Source: Streptomyces actuosus
Lineage (GTDB): Bacteria > Actinomycetota > Actinomycetes > Streptomycetales > Streptomycetaceae
Assembly: GCF_016921115.1 (NCBI RefSeq)
Contig: NZ_JAFFZS010000005.1
Coordinates: forward strand, 1-64,000
Direction: 5' to 3'
DNA: 64,000 bases
In this document: positions 1-6,753 of the stretch, in pieces
Layout: the number at the start of each line of letters is the position of its first letter
How positions within the stretch are numbered: position 1 is the stretch's first letter
The notes under the pieces: model-generated
Database searches by the model: none
Told to the model about the DNA's origin: nothing
Seen by the model: only the letters and a program-made list of their open reading frames with translations
Program-made: the position numbers and the translations under genes

Positions 1-2
1 TC

Positions 3-86
3 GTGGTCGTCGCCGTGAGCGTCCTGGCGCTCGGAATGGCGGTGATCTGGCGGAGAGCTGAGCGTGCAAGGCGCCGGCTTGACTGA
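3..86 (+). CDS. C-terminal end of a membrane protein (5' end outside window)
   Basis: An open frame enters from the left edge and stops with TGA at 84-86. Its 27 visible residues form one hydrophobic stretch rich in Val, Leu and Ala, followed by a strongly basic tail (RRAERARRR), which looks like a last transmembrane helix with a cytoplasmic end. It faces the 3' end of the integrase gene with only 24 bases between the stops. The protein family cannot be named from so little sequence. It may be chromosomal or part of the element. Confidence 0.45.
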   Translation: MVVAVSVLALGMAVIWRRAERARRRLD

Positions 87-110
87 TCTGATCGCTCAAC
101 CGGTCCACAA

Positions 111-1262
111 CTATTGACAATTACTCCGGGCTTCCGCCCACACCTCTCCGTATCCGGTGTCCTGGATGAGCCCGCCGCGCTGCGTCCGGAACAGCCGTCC
201 GTCGGGGGCGACGCCGTAAGCCGTGACGTGCCACCGCAGCAGGTTCACGAGATCGGGCGGGATCGGCACGGTGCGGACGGCTTTCCGGGGCCGGTGCTTG
301 AGCCCTCTCCGGTCGTGTGCCTCCCCGCTGTCCGTCCAGGCCGAACCCGAGCGCGGACGGGTCTCTCGGAGCCGCAGAGTGCCCCACCCACGACGGGGCA
401 GGGCACAGTCCTGGAGGCGGAGACCGATGACTTCCGCCGGCCGCGCCGCCGCGTAGTACATGCAGCCGAAGAACGCGACCAGGCGCCGCCCGCGGGCGCT
501 CTGCCTGCGCACGGCATCGAGCAGCGCGAGAGCCTGCCGGGGGTCTGGCACTGAGGCGGGGTCCAGTTCCTCCGCTACCTGCTCCGGAGCTTTCCACTGC
601 ACCTGCGGCAGAGGGTTGTCCGTCAGACGGCCGGCGTCGACGGCGTAGCCGAGTGCGTTGTGGAAGATGGCCCGCTTCCGGCGGATGGTCGACGCGGATG
701 CTGTCGTGCCGTCCAGCTTCTTGGTCAGTGCGTCCAGGGCGGCTCGTACCTGCATGCGGTCGGCCAGCGCGGACGTGGGCAGGGACTTCTGTTCGAACCA
801 GTCCAGCACGGCGGCCACGTCGTCCGGCGGTTCCTGGTCACGGCGGCTCACATTGAATGCCCAGCTATAGAGTGCCGTCCGTACCGTCTGGGCGTCGGCC
901 ATGCCCTTGGTGTCCCTGATGAGAGCGGGCGTGACCGTGGCCATGGCTTCAGCGAGCGTCCGGCGAGTGGAGCCGGGGGAGTGCTGCCACTTCATCTCGA
1001 TGTACTCGCGGGCGTGCCGGTACCAACTCACGTCGTTGCGCTGCCGCAGCTCAGAGAGTGGTACCCCGGTCGACTCGTCGAACGGCTCGCCGGCGTGTGC
1101 GGCTCGCAGTAGCTCAGCGCGTCGGCCCTCCGCCAGCGTCTTGGTGCCGAACGTCTGGGAGTGCGGAGTCTCGCCCGTCTTCCAGCGCAATTCTGCGGAG
1201 GACTGGCCACGGTCCTTGCGCTGTCGGACAGACCAGATCCGAACGTCGTACGTCTTCCCCAT
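111..1262 (-). CDS. int: tyrosine recombinase (integrase), C-terminally truncated
   Basis: The product (383 aa) is a tyrosine recombinase of the type carried by actinomycete integrative elements. An N-terminal DNA-binding part is followed by a SAM-like domain (about residues 75-220) and the start of the catalytic domain. The box I arginine is visible in AARPAEV (R274), followed by the beta-hairpin lysine region (KHRPRKAVRTVPIPP, about 322-336). The frame then ends abruptly after GYGEVWAEARSNCQ. The HxxR box, the late His/Trp and the nucleophilic Tyr, which should occupy a further 60-80 residues, are absent, and no frame in the remaining 110 bases restores them. AGGAAGG precedes the ATG. It is the last gene of the helicase-xis-int run. 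Integrase identity is clear; loss of activity is inferred. Confidence 0.85.
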   Translation of the reverse strand: MGKTYDVRIWSVRQRKDRGQSSAELRWKTGETPHSQTFGTKTLAEGRRAELLRAAHAGEPFDESTGVPLSELRQRNDVSWYRHAREYIEMKWQHSPGSTRRTLAEAMATVTPALIRDTKGMADAQTVRTALYSWAFNVSRRDQEPPDDVAAVLDWFEQKSLPTSALADRMQVRAALDALTKKLDGTTASASTIRRKRAIFHNALGYAVDAGRLTDNPLPQVQWKAPEQVAEELDPASVPDPRQALALLDAVRRQSARGRRLVAFFGCMYYAAARPAEVIGLRLQDCALPRRGWGTLRLRETRPRSGSAWTDSGEAHDRRGLKHRPRKAVRTVPIPPDLVNLLRWHVTAYGVAPDGRLFRTQRGGLIQDTGYGEVWAEARSNCQ

Positions 1263-1280
1263 CGGGGGCCTTCCTGCGAA

Positions 1281-1306
1281 AGGGGCCCGGCGTGAGCCGG
1301 GCCCCT
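1281..1306 (-). terminator. strong hairpin between xis and int
   Basis: Perfect 11-bp inverted repeat (AGGGGCCCGGC and its complement) around a GTGA loop, in the 70-bp gap between xis and int. It could terminate or attenuate transcription entering int, or protect the xis mRNA end. There is no U-tract, as is usual in Streptomyces. Confidence 0.55.
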
Positions 1307-1332
1307 GGGGCTGTATCGGTGAGGCGGTGTGA

Positions 1333-1521
1333 TCAGTAGGTGGGCGTGTCCAGGCTGCTGAGCCAGTCGTCCAGGTCGTCGCGGCGCACCCGCAGGTGAC
1401 CGTTGGGCAGCTTCACCAGCCGCGGCGCCTGCCCGCGTGCGCGCATGCGGTAGAAGGCAGCGCGGCTCATGCCGATCTCGGTGAGGACTTCGGGGAGCTT
1501 GAGCATCCGGGGGCGGGCCAT
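1333..1521 (-). CDS. xis: excisionase-like helix-turn-helix protein
   Basis: This is a 62-aa protein consisting almost wholly of a MerR-like HTH_17 domain: LPEVLTEIGMSRAAFYRMR supplies the helix-turn-helix, and LPNGHLRVRRDDLDDWL the wing and last helix. Such proteins act as excisionases or recombination directionality factors beside integrases, and this one sits directly upstream of int in the same direction. I chose the ATG at 1521 because AGGAG lies just upstream; a longer in-frame start (at 1638) would place the GAGTC repeats and the helicase end inside the coding region. With the integrase truncated, its excision role is probably redundant. Confidence 0.8.
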   Translation of the reverse strand: MARPRMLKLPEVLTEIGMSRAAFYRMRARGQAPRLVKLPNGHLRVRRDDLDDWLSSLDTPTY

Positions 1522-1574
1522 TTCACTCCTTGGGGAAGGCGTGGTCCGGTGCTGAGTGAGTTGGAGTGACATTG

Positions 1575-1643
1575 CTCTGAGTCGCGACTCACCGCGACTC
1601 AGAGGCGGGTACGCGGCGTTTGAGTCGCGGTGAGTCACGACTC
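1575..1643. repeat. nested GAGTC-containing inverted repeats before xis
   Basis: A perfect 12-bp inverted repeat (CTCTGAGTCGCG at 1575-1586, complement at 1593-1604) is nested in a larger near-perfect 23-bp inverted repeat (1579-1601 against 1621-1643, one mismatch). The core GAGTCGCGACTC is itself palindromic. The array covers the 5' region of xis and the last codons of the helicase gene. It looks like a regulator or Xis/Rep binding array rather than a simple terminator. Confidence 0.65.
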
Positions 1644-3053
1644 AGGCAGATGTGGTTCGGACGCGGTGAGCGTGATCCCGCTGTACGTGGCGACCTGCCG
1701 GCCGTAGGCGTCGCGGGGGCGCGTGCGGTTGAGCCGGGGGACGACGGAGAGCAGGTTGCGGCCGAAGACCTGTTTGGTCCCGGGGCGGACGCCGTTGTCC
1801 TCGGCCCACTCCCGCCAGACCATCCACAGCGCATCTACGGGGATGGTGCACGTGGGCCCGGTGGTGCAGCGCTCACGGACGAACGCGCTGGTGGGTGAGG
1901 CGGTGTCCTGCATGGTGGTGATGGCTTCGCGGCTGGACGTCGGTTCGGTGATCCGTCCGCTGTGCTGGAGACGGGCGAGCCCTTCCAGCGACCAGTTCAG
2001 GATGCCGGGCATCTCGGCGGTGAGCCGGTCGGTCAGGGTGGTGTCTTCCTTTCCCAGCCACGACGTGCGCATGCTGAGCAGGATGAACCGCTTGGCGATG
2101 ACGCCTGAGGAGTCGCCGAAGTGCGGCAGCTCGTTGGACAGGATCACCAGCCGGGTGGGGAGCTTGCCGGTCCAGGGCTCGCGGTACTTGCGGTCGATGT
2201 CGATGGTGTCCTCGCCGGAAATGGTCAGCAGCCGTTCTACGACCTGCGTGTTGTCGTTGCCGGAGAGGCGGGCGTCGGAGATGACTCCGAGGGGCTTGCC
2301 GACCAGGGTGGACAGCCCGAAGTTGGTGCCGAGTCCGGCGAGGGTCGGGCCGGCGAGGTTCTCCTTGCCGACCAGCGCTTTCAGTACGCGCGCGATGGTG
2401 CCCTTACCGGACCGGGTGGGGCCGACCATGAGCAGGATCTTCTGCTGGTCTGTACGGCCGGACAGGACGTATCCGAACCATTCCTGTACTGCGCGGATGG
2501 AGTCGGGGTCATTGGGCCAGAGCTGGGACAGGAACCCTTCCCAGGTCGGCGCGGTGGCGTTGGGGTCGTAGGCGAAGGGGACGGACACGAGGTTGAAGAA
2601 GTCGGGGGTGTGCGGCAGCAGCGCGCGGTCACGGATGCGGAGCAGGCCGTTGGTGCACGCCACGATCGGGCCGCCGTCCGGCTCGCACGCGTCGGCGTCG
2701 TGGAGCCACGCGGGCGCGTCGGTGTCGGTCGGCAGGAGGGTGATGGCTCCGAGGGCGTCCAGCAGGTTGCTGATTTTCGGTTTGGTGGGGGCCCAGTGGC
2801 GTTCCTCGGTCTCTCCGTCCTTGACGGCTACCTGGTAGACGGCGTGCTCAAGGCGCTCGTACATGGCCTTGCGGACCTGGGCTTCGTCGATCTCGCGCCA
2901 GCAGGTTCCGTTCCAGCGCATCCAGGACGCACGCCAGCGCCGGTAGATGAGCTGTCCGTCCTCGGTCTGCCAGTCGGGCAGCAGGCGGCGGGCGACGGCC
3001 ATTGGATGGGACGGCGCGGGGAGTTCCTCGGTCTCGGGGGCGGGGCGGTCCAT
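1635..3053 (-). CDS. replication helicase, D5/P4-primase-type SF3 NTPase
   Basis: The 472-aa product resembles the C-terminal half of P4-type primases. A D5_N-like segment (about residues 60-200) precedes an SF3 helicase core with Walker A GPTRSGKGT (211-219) and the D5 signature leading to LPTRLVILSNELPHFGD; a winged-helix-like tail follows. It would unwind element DNA during replication, with the prim-pol two genes upstream supplying primers. The start is the ATG at 3053, which overlaps the TGA of the preceding gene by one base, implying translational coupling; the open frame extends further upstream but there encodes only an antisense-like Arg/Pro-rich sequence. Primase and helicase are on separate polypeptides here. 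The family is confident; the exact replication mode is inferred. Confidence 0.85.
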   Translation of the reverse strand: MDRPAPETEELPAPSHPMAVARRLLPDWQTEDGQLIYRRWRASWMRWNGTCWREIDEAQVRKAMYERLEHAVYQVAVKDGETEERHWAPTKPKISNLLDALGAITLLPTDTDAPAWLHDADACEPDGGPIVACTNGLLRIRDRALLPHTPDFFNLVSVPFAYDPNATAPTWEGFLSQLWPNDPDSIRAVQEWFGYVLSGRTDQQKILLMVGPTRSGKGTIARVLKALVGKENLAGPTLAGLGTNFGLSTLVGKPLGVISDARLSGNDNTQVVERLLTISGEDTIDIDRKYREPWTGKLPTRLVILSNELPHFGDSSGVIAKRFILLSMRTSWLGKEDTTLTDRLTAEMPGILNWSLEGLARLQHSGRITEPTSSREAITTMQDTASPTSAFVRERCTTGPTCTIPVDALWMVWREWAEDNGVRPGTKQVFGRNLLSVVPRLNRTRPRDAYGRQVATYSGITLTASEPHLPES

Positions 3054-3388
3054 CACGCGGCATCCCTCCGTTCCTGGGGGCTGCGGAGCGGGCAGGCGTC
3101 TCGGTGTGCGGTGTGGTCGGCGATCAGGGCCAGGACGCGGGCGCGGCCGAACGCCCGGCGGTTCCATCCGCACTCGCACCGTGAGGATGCGGTGGGGGTG
3201 GCACCGTTGGGGGCGCTGATGGTCAGCCACGCGACGGGGTACCGGCCGTCGGCACGGCGCGGGTCAGGGCGAAGGACAGAAAGGACGCCCTTGCGGGCGG
3301 CGACCTTCGCTTCGCCCACGGACGGCTGTGGCGGACCCTGTACGGCGCCCTGAGGACCGTTTACGGGATTCCGTGTTGGTTTGTTCAT
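3053..3388 (-). CDS. small zinc-site protein between prim-pol and helicase
   Basis: This 111-aa protein has a low-complexity N terminus and a conserved-looking C-terminal module CECGWNRRAFGRARVLALI followed by DHTAHRDAC, which could bind one zinc ion (C71, C73, H92, H95, C99). Its ATG overlaps the prim-pol stop (ATGA), and its stop overlaps the helicase start, so it is co-translated with both replication genes. I do not recognise a named family. A role as an accessory DNA-binding or replication factor is suggested only by its position. Confidence 0.7.
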   Translation of the reverse strand: MNKPTRNPVNGPQGAVQGPPQPSVGEAKVAARKGVLSVLRPDPRRADGRYPVAWLTISAPNGATPTASSRCECGWNRRAFGRARVLALIADHTAHRDACPLRSPQERRDAA

Positions 3389-4257
3389 GCCGCCCGCCCT
3401 GAGGGCGCCTGGAGGCCGTTGGCGACCGCGCGGCGGGCGTAGGTCTCCGGGACGCCCACGGAGACGGCGGCGGCCACGATCTCTTCCCCGAGTGCCTCCA
3501 AGGCACAGGGGCCGGGGCATGCGGTGTGCTGGACGGCGAGGAAGCGTGCCGCGCCGAACGCCTGTGATCCGGCGCCGGATTCGGTCCGGGACCGTACGAG
3601 GGTGAGCCCGCGTTCCAGGCCGGTACGCACGAAGCGCTCGGTGTGTCGGCACCCGGTGGCGGCGTGCCGGTCCCATGGGGTGCTGGGGGAAGACACCACC
3701 CCTGCGCGGGCGGGGGTGGTGTCTTCCTTCTCGACCAGCGCGCGCACGGCCGACGGCAGCGCGGTCATCGGGCCGGTGCCGTGGCCCAGCCAGCGGGCGT
3801 ACTGCATGCGCGACTTGACATCGACTCCGGGGCGCACGGCGTTCGCCGACCGCATGGCGCCCCGGTAGATCCAGTGCTCCCCGCGCGTCGTCTGCACGGT
3901 CCGCGTGGCGGGCAGGGTGGTACGGGCCCAGGCGATGGCGTCCGCGTCGTCCAGGTCGACCACGGTCAGCCCGGCGCCGCCGGGGTGGTAGCCGACGCAG
4001 ACCGCTTGCCGCCAGGCCGCGACCCACGGGGGCGAGGCGATGAGGGACGGGTCGGTGGTGGCCGCGGCCCAGGCATGGCATACGCCGGGGCAGTGGCAGG
4101 GGCCGGGGGTCTTCATGTTCGGTCGGCCGCCGCACGAGTTGCCCGCGCACGTCGTGCAGTTGCCGAACGGCACCTTGCCCCGGCGCAGGGGCAGCACGGG
4201 CACGCCGGACGCCGCGAGGCTCAGTGCGGTGTGCAGGGGGTACGGCGTCTTGCTCAT
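3385..4257 (-). CDS. bifunctional DNA primase/polymerase (prim-pol)
   Basis: The 290-aa product has the actinobacterial prim-pol layout: an N-terminal ALSLAASGVPVLPL motif, a Cys-rich loop (C34, C37, C42 and CHCPGVCHAW, about 54-63), the catalytic acidic motif TVVDLDDAD (98-106) and the downstream TTRGEHWIYRG motif (123-133). These families prime and extend DNA for plasmid or element replication. The ATG overlaps the methyltransferase stop, and the end overlaps the next small gene, so four genes are chained by ATGA or TGATG overlaps. The helicase usually fused to this domain is a separate gene at 1635-3053. Confidence 0.85.
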   Translation of the reverse strand: MSKTPYPLHTALSLAASGVPVLPLRRGKVPFGNCTTCAGNSCGGRPNMKTPGPCHCPGVCHAWAAATTDPSLIASPPWVAAWRQAVCVGYHPGGAGLTVVDLDDADAIAWARTTLPATRTVQTTRGEHWIYRGAMRSANAVRPGVDVKSRMQYARWLGHGTGPMTALPSAVRALVEKEDTTPARAGVVSSPSTPWDRHAATGCRHTERFVRTGLERGLTLVRSRTESGAGSQAFGAARFLAVQHTACPGPCALEALGEEIVAAAVSVGVPETYARRAVANGLQAPSGRAA

Positions 4258-4904
4258 GCAGCGGCGCTCCCTTCGAGGGTGAGGAACTGGGCGGCGATCC
4301 AGTGGGTGTAGGCCGGGGGGACGGCCTTGCGGGCTTCGAGGTTGGTCATCCAGGTGCAGCCCATGGCGTCTGCGTAGGCGCGCTCTGCCTTGTGGGCGAA
4401 CGCGAGCAGGCCTTTGTGGTGCCAGCAGGGTGGGACCAGGTCCCCGCCCCCGCCCCACGACGTCTCGAAGACCCGGTGACGGCGGACCTTGAGGCCGAAC
4501 TGGGTCCCGCAGAGCAGGTAGTCCGGGCGCAGCAGCCCGGCGGCGGCGGTCTCGGGGACGTTCTCCAGCACCCACGGTCGGCCGGTCGCCTGCATAACTT
4601 GGCGCCCCGAACCGATCAGGTCTGGGTGCGACTCGGGGTTGCCGCGCCACCTGGTGACGGCGGCGTAGCGCTCGCAGGGCCAGGAACCGTGGACCAGGTC
4701 GAAGGCGTGGCCGTGCTGCGCTGCGTAGTCCAGGCCGTCGGCTTGGACGAAGGTGAAGGGGTAGTTGGGCTGCGGATGGATGTCGACCCCGACCACGTCG
4801 AAGCCGGCGAGGTAGTAGCCCATGGATAGCCCGCCCGCCCCGCAGCACAGGTCCAGCAGGCGCCGCCCGTTGGGGCGCCGCAGCGGCAGCGCGTGGCCGT
4901 TCAT
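4254..4904 (-). CDS. small C5-cytosine DNA methyltransferase
   Basis: This 216-aa SAM-dependent enzyme carries the C5-cytosine methyltransferase motifs in compact form: motif I LLDLCCGAGGLSMGY (16-30), motif IV with the catalytic Cys in GSWPCERY (73-80), motif VI LENV (113-116), motif VIII-like QFGLKVRRHRVFE (135-147) and a motif-X-like AVPPAYTHWIAAQF near the end. PCE replaces the usual PCQ, and the target-recognition region is very short. It opens the leftward replication operon and is divergent from the HNH nuclease at 5079. Self-protection of the element or anti-restriction is a reasonable inference; the target sequence is unknown. Confidence 0.8.
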   Translation of the reverse strand: MNGHALPLRRPNGRRLLDLCCGAGGLSMGYYLAGFDVVGVDIHPQPNYPFTFVQADGLDYAAQHGHAFDLVHGSWPCERYAAVTRWRGNPESHPDLIGSGRQVMQATGRPWVLENVPETAAAGLLRPDYLLCGTQFGLKVRRHRVFETSWGGGGDLVPPCWHHKGLLAFAHKAERAYADAMGCTWMTNLEARKAVPPAYTHWIAAQFLTLEGSAAA

Positions 4905-4972
4905 GCGGTCCTCTCCGGTCCGGCGTGGAGCGGGGAGTTGTCGGTTCGCGGGATGTCGGTGGGGTGCGTCAT
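4901..4972 (-). CDS. possible 23-aa leader ORF before the methyltransferase
   Basis: An ATG at 4972 starts a 23-codon frame whose TGA overlaps the methyltransferase ATG in the same ATGA style as the rest of this operon. A weak CTGGAG lies upstream. The peptide resembles nothing I know. It may be a translational-coupling leader, or chance. Confidence 0.25.
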   Translation of the reverse strand: MTHPTDIPRTDNSPLHAGPERTA

Positions 4973-5078
4973 GCTGTGAGCTCCAGTTCTGGAAGTGGTT
5001 CTGGACGGTGGGCGGCCGCGGTCTTTTTGCGGAGAGGCGGCCGCCCGTGGCTGTCGGGACGTGGGCGAGGGGGAGTCG

Positions 5079-6053
5079 ATGACGAACGCGTGGCTGGTGC
5101 TGGCGGTGGGGGACGATCGCACCCACGGCAGCAACGACGGCTACGACGACGAGCCGTCGCGGCACTACAGCTGGGACGACACGGTGCCCAATCACGCGGC
5201 GTTGGCGGTGGGCGATGTGATCGCCCTGTGGGACAAGAAGTCGCTGTTGGGCGTCTCGGTCATCGAGGTCATCGAGACGGGACAGGCGGTCAAGAACACC
5301 TACACGTGTCCCGAGTGCGGCAAGGCGAGCTTCAAGCCGCGCAAGGTCAAGAAGCCCACCTATCTGTGCTGGGACTGCGCGGCCCAGTTCGATGAGGTGG
5401 TCACCCATCGCAAGACGGTGAAGACCTACCGCTCCCGCCACGACGCGGCCTGGGTGGACATGTCGGGCCTGCTGCCCGGTTCCGTCCTCCGGTCGCTGTG
5501 CGATGCCCCCAAGTCACAGCTGAGCCTTCGCCCGCTGCGGTGGGAGAAGCTGAGCGCAGCCATCGCCGCGACCGGAGCACCGACAACGATCACCATCGCG
5601 GAGACCACACAACAGCGCATCGCGGGTGGGCACCGACAGGCCACCGTGCGAGTGCGGGTCGGACAGGCCGCCTTCCGCAAGCGGCTGCTGGACGAGCAGG
5701 GCCAGACGTGCGCCTTCACCGGGCCCGCCCCGGGAGCTGCCCTGGAAGCCGCCCACCTCTACAGCTACGCCGACTCCGGTGAGCACCACGCCCGCGGTGG
5801 CCTGCTGCTGCGTCGCGACCTGCACCGCCTGTTCGACCTGGGTCTGATCGCCGTCGACCCACGGACGGGCCTCCTGGACGTCTCGGGTGAACTGGCCGCG
5901 TACCCCGAGTACGCCCGGCTTCAGGGAAAGCCGCTCGGGGTCAGGCTGACTCCGGACCATCGTCGATGGCTGGCACAGCACTGGAACATGCACCGCACGC
6001 CACAGGCCGACATCCCTGCCCAACAGGGACAGGAACAGCTCCTGACCACGTGA
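5079..6053 (+). CDS. HNH endonuclease with N-terminal PUA/EVE-like and zinc-ribbon domains
   Basis: The 324-aa protein has three parts. Residues 1-70 (MTNAWLVLAVGDD, then GDVIALWDKKSLLGVSVI) read like a small beta-barrel of the PUA/EVE/ASCH type. Residues 77-100 form a zinc ribbon (CPEC ... CWDC). Residues 200-265 form an HNH_2-type nuclease with CAFTG, EAAHLYSY (H226) and RRDLHRLFDLGLI (H249). EVE-like plus HNH architectures cut modified DNA in several type IV restriction enzymes, so defence or element competition is plausible. It is the only rightward gene in the left half of the element and is divergent from the methyltransferase. The start ATG follows a purine-rich GCGAGGGGGAG. HNH is confident; the N-terminal fold is inferred. 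Confidence 0.8.
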   Translation: MTNAWLVLAVGDDRTHGSNDGYDDEPSRHYSWDDTVPNHAALAVGDVIALWDKKSLLGVSVIEVIETGQAVKNTYTCPECGKASFKPRKVKKPTYLCWDCAAQFDEVVTHRKTVKTYRSRHDAAWVDMSGLLPGSVLRSLCDAPKSQLSLRPLRWEKLSAAIAATGAPTTITIAETTQQRIAGGHRQATVRVRVGQAAFRKRLLDEQGQTCAFTGPAPGAALEAAHLYSYADSGEHHARGGLLLRRDLHRLFDLGLIAVDPRTGLLDVSGELAAYPEYARLQGKPLGVRLTPDHRRWLAQHWNMHRTPQADIPAQQGQEQLLTT

Positions 6054-6081
6054 ACCACCAACCAGGTCGCCCGTGACCTGG

Positions 6082-6549
6082 CTAGCCGTGGAAGTGGTTG
6101 CGCTTGAAGACGGCCCTGCGGATGTTGACCGTGGTCCCGCCGCCCTGGCGGCCGGTCGTGCTGAGGATCTGCACGGCGATCCATCCGCCGAAGATGACCG
6201 TGGCCAGGGTGATGAGCTGGGTGACGAACGCGGTGAGTGCGGCGATGAACGAGGTGAGCAGAAGCAGCCCTGCGCACACGGCAAGGAAGCCGACGCCACC
6301 AAGGGCGACGTTCACGGCCGTCCGGGACACGGCCGGCTTGGCGACCACCGGTTCCGGGCGGGCCGGTTCGATGGCGTAGCCGGTGACGACCCGGCCGTCG
6401 GGCAGGACGATGCTCGCCACCGCCGGAACGCTGCCGGGCTGCACCGGCACGACCGACGCCGGGGCGGTGGCGGTGGGTGGGATCGGGGTGGGCTGGTGGA
6501 CTTCCACGGCCCGCCGTGCGGGCGGTTGGTGGGTGTGTTCGGGGTGCAT
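6082..6549 (-). CDS. two-TM spread (Spd)-like membrane protein
   Basis: This 155-aa protein has a Pro/Thr-rich N-terminal half and a C-terminal half with a hydrophobic hairpin (about residues 80-100 and 105-130), ending in the basic tail RRAVFKRNHFHG. Small membrane proteins of this sort lie downstream of tra on Streptomyces conjugative plasmids and elements, where Spd proteins help plasmid spread through the mycelium. It lies downstream of tra and the candidate clt repeats in the same direction. The Spd role rests on context and topology. Confidence 0.65.
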   Translation of the reverse strand: MHPEHTHQPPARRAVEVHQPTPIPPTATAPASVVPVQPGSVPAVASIVLPDGRVVTGYAIEPARPEPVVAKPAVSRTAVNVALGGVGFLAVCAGLLLLTSFIAALTAFVTQLITLATVIFGGWIAVQILSTTGRQGGGTTVNIRRAVFKRNHFHG

Positions 6550-6572
6550 GCGGAATCCCTTCCGAACGTTGG

Positions 6573-6753
6573 TCAGGGAGGCAGCGGCACCCCCTTCGGG
6601 GTGTCGTGTGGAGGGGTGTTCGGGGGGTCTGGCGTGCGTGCCTCCCTGACTCCCTGGACGATCATTTGTGCAGGTCAGGGTCAGGGAGGTGGCCCAGGGA
6701 GGCGGTCAGGGAGTTCTCCCTGCCTCCCTGACCGTTCGGGGGTCGGCTCCCTG
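6573..6753. repeat. CAGGGAG repeat cluster after tra, candidate clt locus
   Basis: At least eight copies of CAGGGAG or its complement (longest form GTCAGGGAGG) lie between the tra stop and the Spd-like gene: near 6574, 6641-6650, 6681-6689, 6695-6702, 6706-6713, 6716-6722, 6724-6731 and 6747-6753, with truncated CAGGG copies between. Two copies form an inverted repeat (6704-6713 and 6724-6733). Streptomyces TraB pumps bind short repeated recognition sequences in the clt region next to traB, so this is the expected place and form for the transfer site. The match to a TRS is inferred. Confidence 0.6.

Noticed and set aside
1522..1638. Longer xis start
   Set aside because: It would include the inverted-repeat array; AGGAG directly precedes the ATG at 1521.
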